From Isohypsibius dastychi (Eukaryota > Tardigrada > Eutardigrada > Parachela > Isohypsibiidae): a stretch of DNA of 18,980 nucleotides. This document shows, one piece after another, positions 10,491 to 17,990 of this stretch. Location of the stretch: NCBI GenBank assembly GCA_034696485.1, contig JAQIWT010000507.1, positions 1 to 18,980 on the forward strand, read 5' to 3'. Numbering within the stretch: position 1 is the first letter of the stretch; the number at the start of each line of letters is the position of its first letter. The position numbers were made by a program, and so were the translations under genes. The notes beneath the pieces are model-generated. The model ran no database searches and had not been told where the DNA came from. It was given only the letters and a program-made list of their open reading frames with translations.

Positions 10491-10594
10491 ATTGACCGTT
10501 GCTGCACTTGACCATTACCATGGTCACTCTTACTCCTTGACAGATCAACCATTCAACTCCTTTGGAAGGGGCCAATTACCTCGATCGGCTGACA

Positions 10595-10622
10595 GGGTGA
10601 CCTGCTCACGCAGGTCACACCC
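10595..10622 (+). repeat. Strong stem-loop in the PLE 3' region
   Basis: GTGACCTGC and GCAGGTCAC (10597-10605, 10610-10618) form a perfect 9-bp stem with a TCAC loop. The stem extends by GG/CC pairs past a bulge. A second hairpin, ACACGG/CCGTGT, lies near the 3' end (about 10979-10999). Hammerhead ribozymes are known in PLEs, but the CUGANGA ... GAAA core was not found here. Confidence 0.6.
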
Positions 10623-11049
10623 CTCAACCCCTGAAACTTTTGGTCACCGATCGCCAGTGTACTTGTACAATGGGAATAGGACTGGGTCCAATTCGGTCGC
10701 TGTCTCCCCCCGAAGAGGCCACGAATGGTGAAAACTCGAGTGCTGTGGGGTCTTTCACCCCCGAAACCCCCATACGAACATGAATGGGTTCATGTAAACC
10801 CCCGTTGTCGTATCAGGTCCTATACACCTGTTTATTATGTATATCACACACAGGTGGTCAGCGCCGGTAATGACGGACAAGTGACCCCCCTGGAATGTCT
10901 GAAAACCCCCTGGATCACTCTAATGATTTTTGGCGCATTTTTCTGACCGGGACATGTCATTTGCTCATGGAAACTGCTACACGGTAATACCCGTGTTTTT
11001 GCACCGGGGAGTGGATGCCCGCTTGGCTACACCGTTTTCGGTTGTCGGA

Positions 11050-11368
11050 ACTTATTGGGGAGAAATTCAGAAAATTAGCAATGCATAAATCATTCGATAT
11101 AATGAACTCCAAAAATAGGTTTGATTGGGGTTTCAGGCCAGTGGGAAAAGACAGAGGAAAAGCAGTCACGTTAACAGGAACATCGGGAGAATTAAAGTCA
11201 CCCATTATAATTAGGCCCTCTGAAGAGTGGTTGATTGAAATAAAGATCGAGTTTAGCTCAGAAAATATAAGTTTATCCCATTCACTATCACAACTTGAGG
11301 TGCCAGATGCTACATACACAGAGATTAGATTTATTGGAAATAGAAAATTGGGGAGTTTAATCCACAAT
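11050..11368. repeat. 319-bp direct repeat, copy 2 (LINE endonuclease sequence)
   Basis: This is the partner of 9154-9472. The LINE reading frame enters from 11369 and runs through this copy in frame. It then leaves into PLE sequence, giving an artificial extension that stops at 10957. Both copies are in the same frame relative to the LINE. Confidence 0.9.
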
Positions 11369-11949
11369 ATTTCAGAACCAGGCAAACCAGCAAGCGGGAA
11401 ACGACGAAAAGATAGGTTTTGTTTTGTAAATACTGAAATACCACCACCACGTTTAAGATCTGAGGATCTGATAGCATGAGTTCCACAGTAGCCTTTAAGT
11501 CTTGGGAAAAGGTCAGAGATATTTAGAAAAGTTTCAGTAAGGGCAAGAAGATCGATCGCTTCGTTTTCAATCAGTCTGGTCAGTTCATCAAGTCTTCCAA
11601 TCTGCTTAATGCTGTTAATGTTCAGGAACATAAAATTCAGATATTTTTTAACAGGTAACTCAGGAGCAGTCAGATTCAAAGAACCAACGTAATTCCGTAT
11701 CACAGTAGCCAGTTTGTGATTTCCAACACCCATCACACCATTCAGCAAACTGAAGTCACGAAAAAAATCATCATACAGTAAACATGATTGCGAGTCAATG
11801 TAGAAAATATTGTGACCATTGGACAGATCATGGAGACACTGATTGAATCTGTTAAGAAATGGGTACATTTTAGAGCTAATAGGAGTACGAGTTGAATCAC
11901 GGTGGGGTATTCTGAGTTCTGACACAGATGACTTTCTGACAACAGTATT
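11369..11949 (-). CDS. LINE ORF2, 5' part: N-terminal region and start of APE endonuclease
   Basis: The frame opens after TAA at 11950-11952 (minus strand). It contains a roughly 85-residue leader and the start of the endonuclease: LNFMFLNINSI, then LIENEAIDLLALTETFL. The N-x-N and ALTET motifs are the first conserved blocks of APE-type LINE endonucleases. The first ATG after the stop is MYPFLNRF, about 27 codons in; the true start is unclear. It continues through 11368-11050 and, once the insert is removed, into 9153-6304. The distance between the two pieces (1896 bp) is a multiple of three. Confidence 0.82.
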
Positions 11950-12480
11950 TTATAAAGATTTGATTAATCAGGTCTTGAAGGATTATTGGGAAATTATCAG
12001 AATGCATGTTTTTAGATTTCATGCTTGATAAAATGTCAGAAGAGCCGCAAAACAAAACTACAACTGAAACCACGAGCAGGAGGAGAGCGATCGGACAGAT
12101 CTGCTCAGCTGTCTCACTCATCAGATTCAGGAGAAAGACGCACTCGGTATTCTTTTGCTGCGCACTGCTAATTGAATTTGCTGCTACCACATCAATCGCA
12201 CTACCAAATAAATGAAAACTTTCAGAAAAACATCAGACCGAACGACGAATTACCAACAGTTAATTTCCATAAATTCAACGTATTCGTAAAACTGTTAAAT
12301 CCCCAAATTCAATCCTTGTTTTCTGAGAAATTTGGCCACATTTTCTTAGTACGGCAAGGGTCAGGTGGGAGTGACTGGCTATCAGATCTGAATCAGATGT
12401 ATTCGTTTTCGTTTCCAAGTACCTGGTCTCCCCCCTAGAGGCAAAATCTTCGTTTTGTGACTGTTACGCTTGTTTTATGG
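11950..12480. other. No gene recognised; upstream flank of the LINE
   Basis: This may hold the LINE 5' UTR and remaining sequence of the large element. A minus-strand frame (12190-11897) has a hydrophobic run (ICPIALLLLVVSVVVLF) but does not resemble a LINE ORF1. Plus-strand frames here look like shadows. The LINE 5' boundary could not be placed. Confidence 0.4.
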
Positions 12481-12560
12481 AACTGATTCTCCGCAGCCAC
12501 CATTAAAAGTTCGGGCGAGGCGAAGCCGAGCCGTCTGCTTGTACCTATATATGCGACTCG

Positions 12561-12845
12561 ATGTGGTTCTTCTTCCTTCAACTCCTACTTCGATATCTTA
12601 TTGAGTTCATTGATTGGTCCATGGTTGTGCTGGCCACACTTCATAGATGGACGATAACTATTTTGAAACGTTTATTTTCTGACCCAAGTGGTCAATCAAG
12701 GCGATCGAATCCTCCGTACATTTTCGACCCACCAACAACTTCAAAGAGATCCCTTACCAACGTCGACAACATTTCGAACCCGAACATCACCAAAGATTCG
12801 AACCCTCTTCCCAAACTTTTTCGGAATAGAAAATGTTTCAAATGA
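12561..12845 (+). CDS. Unrecognised 94-codon frame with hydrophobic N-terminus, possible retroelement 3' tail
   Basis: ATG follows a TATATAT stretch by a few bases. The protein begins with about 30 hydrophobic residues (MWFFFLQLLLRYLIEF ... VVLATLH) and then a basic, Ser/Pro/Asn-rich tail. That layout resembles a membrane-anchored protein with a short tail, or the end of an internal retroelement frame. It stops 11 bp before the purine-rich tract at 12856-12872. No family is recognised. Confidence 0.2.
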   Translation: MWFFFLQLLLRYLIEFIDWSMVVLATLHRWTITILKRLFSDPSGQSRRSNPPYIFDPPTTSKRSLTNVDNISNPNITKDSNPLPKLFRNRKCFK

Positions 12846-12855
12846 GAAAATTTTC

Positions 12856-12900
12856 AAAAGGAAAGGTGGGGATGTGAGTGCGGAACATTTATAAAGCTGG
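12856..12900 (+). other. Polypurine-tract-like run followed by TGTGAG and a TATA box (LTR-like start)
   Basis: The run AAAAGGAAAGGTGGGGA (12856-12872) is followed by TGTGAGTGCGG and TTTATAAAG (12888-12896). A polypurine tract next to a TG-starting LTR with a TATA box is the usual arrangement at the 3' end of an LTR retroelement. No second LTR, CA end or pol motif was found, so this is only a hint of a truncated element. Confidence 0.25.
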
Positions 12901-12999
12901 CCAGGGATCCATTCTAACCTTCCGGTTTGCGGTGGCGCGTTACAGGAACATGAAAGCAGGAGGCAATATTTTGGAACCTTTTTAATTATTCTGATCGCA

Positions 13000-13660
13000 C
13001 TCAAATTAAACCTAAGTTCAGAATAATGCTGTGCTGCCGTGGTCAGACTGTTTCTCGTTTGACCAAGCAGTTATGAACGACGTTTGAGGGAAAGGTTTAT
13101 TTGAACATTTCAGAATTTAGACACTGAAAAGGATGACGCATGAAAATCCCGAAAATAAATGTAGCATGAGAATTTTGATGTGGTTCCCTTCACACGTATA
13201 TGACCACAGATAAATATCTACCGTATATATATATTTTTTAAATGGAACTGCCATCGAGTTCTTATCAGCGGCCTCAGCTCAGTCCTGCACTCCTGTAGTT
13301 CTTCAAAAATGTATTTGTCACATGCGGCTTTTTGAGCTGCGTTAATTTTCGGCCTGAAATTTAGACTGGGTCCATTGGCTAACTCACAGCTACGGAGAAA
13401 CTACCAAAGTTTGCCCCCGAATTACTGATCAAGGTATAAGTTAGGTTCGTCTCCGGTACTCTGAATTACTGTACAGGGTACATTTTGCATCAATCTTAGA
13501 ACACCGAAACCAGCAATATTTTGTAAAAAACTCATTAAAAAAACTCAAGTTTGAGCTTCTAAGTTCGATCTTGGAGAAAACTAAATTTTTATGCAATAAC
13601 TTCTGTACTACTAGAAATTATGAGTGAGAAATTCTGGAAGCTATGGACGAGTGCAGTTGA
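13000..13660. other. No gene recognised
   Basis: AT-rich sequence with a TATATATATATTTTTT run near 13224. No coding frame, long repeat or RNA gene is visible. It belongs to the right part of the large TIR element. Confidence 0.45.
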
Positions 13661-13701
13661 GCTGTTCGCTACTCGCGGCCCGAAGGGGCGCGTCCGGCTT
13701 G

Positions 13702-13723
13702 TAATTCATAATTGACAGCAGCC
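13702..13723 (-). repeat. Right terminal inverted repeat of the large element
   Basis: The complement begins GGCTGCTGTCAATTATG and matches 4085-4106 in 21 of 22 positions. AAT at 13724-13726 follows. Immediately inside lies a GC-rich hairpin-like stretch (GCGGCCCGAAGGGGCGCG, 13675-13692). Confidence 0.75.
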
Positions 13724-13975
13724 AATAAAACACTAGCTAGGAGGATGTAGTAGCTGTTGCGATAACGCTCTGCAGAGTTGGCATGAGTCGCTCTGAACTT
13801 TGAAATTTCAGAGTTCGACGGCGTCCGGATAGAAATGAATATCAATACGTTGACGACCAACAGAAGGAAGAACTTGAAGATTGTCATTACAGGCTGCAAG
13901 ACAAAGGGTACACAGATGATATTTTGGTACAAATGGTAAAAATATTCTAGAATGCGGTTCCGTTGTGAACCAGAC
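13724..13975 (-). pseudogene. GPCR segment TM5, intracellular loop 3, start of TM6 (5' part of the split exon)
   Basis: On the minus strand the exon begins after a TTTTTTCTCAG acceptor (13980-13976). It encodes an extracellular segment, then TM5 (MTIFKFFLLLVVNVLIFISI, with Pro and Asn as in receptor TM5), a charged loop with SAERYRN, and the start of TM6 (YYILLASVLL). Here it meets the inverted repeat of the large element. Joined to 4081 with one AAT kept, the frame continues as SVLL-YLITQFPW, giving a normal-length TM6. The combined exon is 859 nt, or 285 codons plus stop after one phase nucleotide. Exons for TM1-TM4 should lie at higher coordinates but were not recognised up to 18980, so they may be beyond the window or lost. 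Confidence 0.72.
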
Positions 13976-14800
13976 CTGAGAAAAAATACCTCATAATATA
14001 GTTGCGCGAAAATCCAGTTGATCATTCAAGTTGTAACGTATTTCATGTGACTTGGTTCACTGTAGTTTATGCCATTGACTAACCCGTAATAATATTACGG
14101 TAAAGCCGTCTACAGTCGAATTTCGTTGAGAATGCAAGAGCGCCGATTAATCCACATGGAGCGGAGCGAAGCGGAGTGCATGGTGGTCAGACCACAGCTA
14201 TGTGGGCTGATAATCGCTAGTTTCATGCCATAGTTGGAAAAACTGACTACTCTGTATAGTTATGATCATTTACGCGTCTGTCTCCCGCCATATGAAACGA
14301 AGGCGATCAGAATGAAATCGTGAGTGGAAGATATTTCCCACTCCCAGGGCGCGGAATAACTACTCAGGAATGTGGCACCTCTGATGCCCAGATGCCAGAA
14401 TACTGAATCCACCGCTTTTGCTGTCTGGCTCTGCTGCCTACCGCGGTGGATGCCCAGTCTCTAGAACACGTGCTCTAGTGGTCAGCAAGGCTATAAATAT
14501 CGATAGAACGATATTTTGTCTTTTTGTCTCCCACTCACTCACTCACTCTCTCTCTCACTCTTTCAATGTCCGTACGCTTTACCGTACCCCCCTGAGTACA
14601 TCAGGGGGTTTGAATAATGGTTATTCACCTTCCATTAAACTTAGCTTCACCTAAGTTTTTGCAACTCGCACTACTCACATCTCGCACAAATCTGTCGTCA
14701 TCAAACTTTTAGAAATGGGAAACCTCTTCGAAATTCTGTTGGAAAAAGAAGACTTATCATGATCGGATAAAGTTTGATGTATGATACATCAGGCGCGTAA
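13976..14800. other. No gene recognised; short palindromes and a microsatellite
   Basis: Contents are a perfect 17-bp palindrome CCGTAATAATATTACGG (about 14082-14098), CCACCGC/GCGGTGG arms (14409-14415, 14443-14449), a CACT/CTCT microsatellite (about 14530-14560) and a CCCCCTGA/TCAGGGGG hairpin (14588-14595, 14601-14608). The left part may be an intron of the GPCR gene. No coding exon is visible on either strand. Confidence 0.5.
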
Positions 14801-14816
14801 CCAGCGTGATGCGGTG

Positions 14817-15004
14817 CAGTGGTGAGTCAAACTGCTCTGGGGGTCGAGAGGGTCGTGAGAGAAATGGAATAATCAGACCTCCGCCCAACTGGGATTTTGC
14901 CACCTACATTGGACGCAAATTTCGGATTGGTCGATTCATCAAACCCCAGTTGGGCGGAGGTCTGATTATTCCACGGACCCCCAGAGTAGTTTGGCTCACC
15001 ACTG
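14817..15004. mobile_element. hAT-type MITE (188 bp) with 8-bp target duplication
   Basis: The ends CAGTGGTGAG ... CTCACCACTG are inverted, with the outer 29 bp differing at two places. CAGTGG-type termini with 8-bp duplications are typical of hAT transposons. The duplication ATGCGGTG is perfect: 14809-14816 and 15005-15012. An inner pair of 29-bp arms (14865-14893, 14945-14973; TGGAATAATCAGACCTCCGC ...) is perfectly inverted, so transcripts would fold into a long hairpin. There is no coding capacity, so it would be mobilised by a hAT transposase elsewhere in the genome. Confidence 0.92.
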
Positions 15005-15046
15005 ATGCGGTGATGCACCCGCATCACTATTTTGGGAAGAAGGCCT

Positions 15047-15533
15047 TGCATCAATGCAAGAATTCGGGCCATGTTTTCTGCTTTCCACGCTTGCATCTGA
15101 TTCCAGCGAAATGTTTCCGGTGTGCATCGATGCAGAAATCACCGATAAAAAAACAAAAACCAACAACGACCGAATAAATCGTTCAGTGAAACAACTTCGT
15201 GACGGTTCAGCAAAATTAAAACTTCCGACATTTGAAACAAAAAAAAAGAACTGTCTTAGAGCAATCTGAAAAATGCTGTAAAACAAAAAAGGAGATTCGT
15301 CCGCATTGCGCTATATCATCACTCATCATTCAAAAGTCTTTCCCGCATCAGGTGTCATTTCAGAATTTTTGGAATCTGATTTTTGGCAATTTTCAAAAAA
15401 TTCACGTGCATCGATGCACGATTTTTTTTCAAAAATCAACCATGCATCGGTGCAAGATTATTTTTTCACCCGCGCCGTGCCTCGCATCGATGCAAAATAT
15501 TCGGTCTAGAAATCTGGGGGACGCATCGATGCG
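15047..15533. repeat. Cluster of six TGCATCGATGCA-like palindromic dodecamers
   Basis: Copies: 15047-15058 (TGCATCAATGCA), 15123-15134 (TGCATCGATGCA), 15407-15418 (same), 15443-15454 (TGCATCGGTGCA), 15483-15494 (CGCATCGATGCA) and 15522-15533 (CGCATCGATGCG). Partial GATGCA/GCATC units occur at 15006-15025 and 15544. Spacing is irregular (76, 284, 36, 40, 39 bp). They end 85 bp before the ATG of the F-box gene, so they may be binding sites in its promoter for a dimeric factor, or relics of a repeat. No gene is seen in this stretch. Confidence 0.7.
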
Positions 15534-15617
15534 GTTGCGGTTTATGCATCACACCCTTCCGAACCTCGTTACGCCCTTGAATGAAGGATAAACAAAAACT
15601 TCATCTGCTAAACGAAG

Positions 15618-17099
15618 ATGTCGACGGAAGAGCAATGCATTGGGAAAACACACAGAATGGCCATTAAACCTGTTGATGTCAAATTTCGACCGGAGGAACT
15701 TGGATTGGGTGCTGCTCCAGTTGCGGTTAAGAAGGGAGAGAAAAAGAATGAAGCTGTGTTGCAAGCTTGTGTTGCAGTGAATATGGAAAACAGGTCAGTA
15801 TTCATTTGTTGTGTCAGATGCATTACGTTCCGAGTCAAGTCGCTTACAGATATCTTGTTCCAGCTTCAACGACCTCCCACCGGAAGTGCTGGTCCTTATT
15901 TTTCTACAGATGGATTCTGTCTCTCGAAAACAAACTGAAAGGTTATTCCAATTATATCGTGAACGAGCGAGCTTATCTTTAACCTGTTTTTCAGAGTGTG
16001 TAAGGGATGGTTCCAAATTCTGCGAGAAGTTAAACAGTTGCGCTCGCACGTTCGAATTGATCTCTCATCTCATATATGGAATACTGTGAGTAGAGATTAT
16101 AGTATGAAACCGCCGCATTTTTCACGCATCCGGGGTCCATTGTATACTCTGTTGGATCATCTTGTCACACCGGAACTGGAAGTTCTGCACATGGCTGGAA
16201 TTGGGGAAGAAACGTGCGAAGAGAACTGGTCATGGGTTTTACAATATGTCATAGGCGATGTCTTCAACCAGAAGCAAGTTGGAGCTTCGCAAGTGACTCT
16301 CATCATCTCCGACTGTTCGTTTTGGTGCTTCATTAATGAACGCTGGACGGATGAAAATTACAAAGGGATAATTCTCCGCAATGTGTCGCTGCTATATCTC
16401 TTCGGGATGCAATTTACTATCGATTCCGAGACATATGTTGGGTCAGTTCACTCAAGAACAATCTTCGCACCGGAGATGATTATTCATCGTGACCAAGGAA
16501 GCTCTTTGCGATGCCTGCTCAACCGTGCATTTCCCTGCGAGTTCGGCCCGTTGTCGAAGGAAGAATCTGATGCATTACTGAAACTCGAAGATTATTTCTC
16601 GCTTCCGGCTCTTTTGGATGTTATTGCGAAGGAAATCAAGTGGGTATTTATGGTGTTCTTCTGCATTCTTTGGCCTGGAATAAAGTTGTTTAGGAACGTG
16701 TTCGATGTTGATTTACATGCCATTCTCCAAGACATCTCTCAAGGCGTGGGTGTGGCAAGAGTATATTCGGATATTCTTGTGGGTTTAACTCAAACCATCT
16801 ATACAGGTTGGTTGAAATTTCTCCATATACATTTGTATGTTTTATCTCATTTTTAACTTGTATATTAAGTGCCTTATCCGGATTGGTCATCTGATCGTGA
16901 ATCTCCAGAACCTTATCGTGAATCTCCAGAACCTGAGGAAGAAGAGCTCGAATTTCCTTACTCGTACCCAACACCCGAAGAGGAGTTTTTGTTCTATCAT
17001 CCGGACATGGGACCAGAAGAAGTGAAAGAATATTTCGGACAGCCGGATCGAGAGTTGAAACAGGAGTTTTTAGACGAGTTCTTTTCGGAAGCCGAGTAA
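15618..17099 (+). CDS. Four-exon chimeric gene: GPKOW-like segment + F-box + KCTD/BTB-like region + acidic ESPEP tail (431 aa)
   Basis: Exons: 15618-15793, 15864-15941, 15995-16806, 16870-17099. The introns (70, 53 and 63 nt) start GTCAGT, GTTATT and GTTGGT and end TTCCAG, TTTCAG and TTAAG. The sum is 1296 nt, in frame. Residues 1-58 match the G-patch/Spp2-to-KOW stretch of GPKOW-type splicing proteins (QCIGKT, RPEELGLGA, LQACVAVNMEN). Residues 60-98 form an F-box (FNDLPPEVLVLIFLQMD ... VCKGWFQIL), which would bind Skp1 in an SCF ubiquitin ligase. Residues about 246-300 (IIHRDQGSSLRCLL ... PLSKEESDALL ... DYFSLPALL) resemble the second half of a KCTD/T1-type BTB fold. Residues 301-317 are hydrophobic (WVFMVFFCILWPGIKLF). 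The tail is acidic with a duplicated RESPEPY unit. In the F-box frame there is no ATG between the stop at 15778 and the motif, so exon 1 is needed to start the protein. Domain calls are by eye; transcription is not shown. Confidence 0.68.
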
Positions 17100-17600
17100 G
17101 AGGTTTTTACGCTCTTAATCTTTTGAGCGTTATGGTTTCTAGAAGTTTTCCCTGTTAAGGCTCTAATGCTACCAAAATGGTCCTTGCGCGCAAAAGAGCG
17201 TTTTAACCCAACCACTAGCTTTCAACATGAGTCTACATTGAATTCAGTGGGTGAAAAGGATGAAATATAGAAGTTTTGAATGAAACGCGCACAAGGAACC
17301 GATCGACCACAAGGTTGTTTAGACTTTCCGATTATTATAATTTCGCTAATTGATTCAGTGATTCTGAGAAAACGCAGATCAAAGACAGGCAGACCAGAAC
17401 GGTCATTGTGGAAGACGGGAGTATCGCGCCGCTTGGAGCATTCTCTCTCCTTGCGCGGCTACCCAAAGGGCAGCAGACAAGAAACAATTGATTGCGGATT
17501 GCACCTGATTAGCCTTCAATTAATACATTGAATCGTAACTGTGGCGGCGTTTCACTCGCGTGTATCATGTAGTTTTGCGAGAAAAGATTTCCGAGACCTG
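17100..17600. other. 3' flank of the F-box gene, no clear gene
   Basis: ACGCTC/GAGCGT arms lie within 17100-17135. On the minus strand a 23-codon frame near 17410-17340 starts MTVLVCLSLICVFSESL, which is signal-peptide-like but too short to call. Nothing else is recognised, and no AATAAA polyadenylation signal follows the stop closely. Confidence 0.35.
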
Positions 17601-17612
17601 ACTGGTGGAAGT

Positions 17613-17837
17613 TCAGACTCGTGCAAAACGTGAATTTTGTCTAAGTTCAACTGAAAACGCTCCGAGAATCGAATTTTCTATTGGATTGTATAAGTGGCAC
17701 GATTGGAGGGCAACGATGCCCAACGGGAGTCCGATGATCTCACCGGACATAACGGCAGCTCGCTGTCCTGAAAAATCTCCATGCCCATCGGGAAACGAAT
17801 AAACAGCATCAGCGTTGGATTCCTGATCTGGACTCAT
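17613..17837 (-). CDS. Unrecognised small minus-strand frame, possibly with an in-phase intron
   Basis: ATG at 17837 opens 74 codons (MSPDQESNADAVYSFPDGHG ...). A good donor (CCG/GTGAGA, at 17743) and an acceptor (GCGTTTTCAG, ending at 17651) bound 93 nt, a multiple of three. Spliced and unspliced products would therefore share the same frame and stop at 17613-17615. No family motif is recognised. Confidence 0.22.
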   Translation of the reverse strand: MSPDQESNADAVYSFPDGHGDFSGQRAAVMSGEIIGLPLGIVALQSCHLYNPIENSILGAFSVELRQNSRFARV

Positions 17838-17990
17838 AATTCAAGTGACGTCCAGGACAGCTCAGTCACATCCACACGTCTATCTGGCAGTATCTGCCCG
17901 TGAAACTATATGGGGCCCACGACTGAAGTATTTAATACAATGACCTGAGATATTCAATATAGGGTCTTGTGTGATAATGTGTGTCCAGCG

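Larger units (their letters stand above)
9473..11049 (+). mobile_element. Penelope-like element fragment inserted in the LINE
   Basis: This 1577-bp insert lies between the two 319-bp repeats. It is visibly richer in G+C than the surrounding LINE and intergenic DNA. It holds a 5'-truncated RT (9474-10358) and about 690 bp of non-coding 3' sequence with 32-bp tandem repeats and strong hairpins. Truncation at the 5' end of the element's coding strand fits target-primed reverse transcription. The insert is antisense to the LINE. Confidence 0.85.
5806..11949 (-). mobile_element. LINE (APE-type non-LTR retrotransposon), interrupted by a PLE
   Basis: Coding on the minus strand runs from about 11949 (first codon after an in-frame stop at 11950-11952) to the stop at 6304, broken by the insertion at 9473-11049. 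Order: endonuclease, reverse transcriptase, C-terminal CCHC-like motif. No ORF1 is recognisable upstream, so the copy may be 5'-truncated or ORF1-less. Below the stop, about 500 bp of 3' UTR may run to a CACTC-type short repeat (plus-strand GAGTGAGTGAGTGTGAGTG, near 5806-5824). Such short tandem tails are typical of CR1-like elements, but the outer boundaries and clade are inference. No target duplication of the LINE itself was identified. Confidence 0.8.
4085..13723. mobile_element. 9.6-kb TIR-bounded element inserted in GPCR TM6 codons; hosts nested LINE and PLE
   Basis: The ends are 22-bp inverted repeats: 4085-4106 starts GGCTGTTGTCAATTATG, and the complement of 13702-13723 starts GGCTGCTGTCAATTATG. 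They differ by one base. Both are flanked by AAT. The two halves of one GPCR exon, in frame and on the same strand, abut the two ends, so the boundary is supported independently by the protein. No transposase was recognised inside. The LINE and PLE account for roughly 6 kb, so the original element was about 3.5 kb, either non-autonomous or decayed. A 3-bp duplication is compatible with PIF/Harbinger, EnSpm-like or Academ groups; AAT is not the usual TWA of Harbinger, so I leave the superfamily open. Confidence 0.7.

Noticed and set aside
10957-11049. C-terminal extension of the LINE endonuclease
   Set aside because: It is read-through of the LINE frame into antisense PLE sequence after the 319-bp repeat, not part of either protein.
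10359-11049. Hammerhead ribozyme in the PLE 3' region
   Set aside because: Expected from known PLE biology, but the CUGANGA and GAAA core was not found on either strand by eye.
15232-15591. Plus-strand coding frames through the palindrome cluster
   Set aside because: Three overlapping frames are open at once because of the repeated palindromes; composition is repeat-driven.
15811-16089. Single-exon reading of the F-box region starting at 15811
   Set aside because: It begins with GTG, has no in-frame ATG before the motif and loses the second half of the F-box; splicing 15942-15994 restores it.
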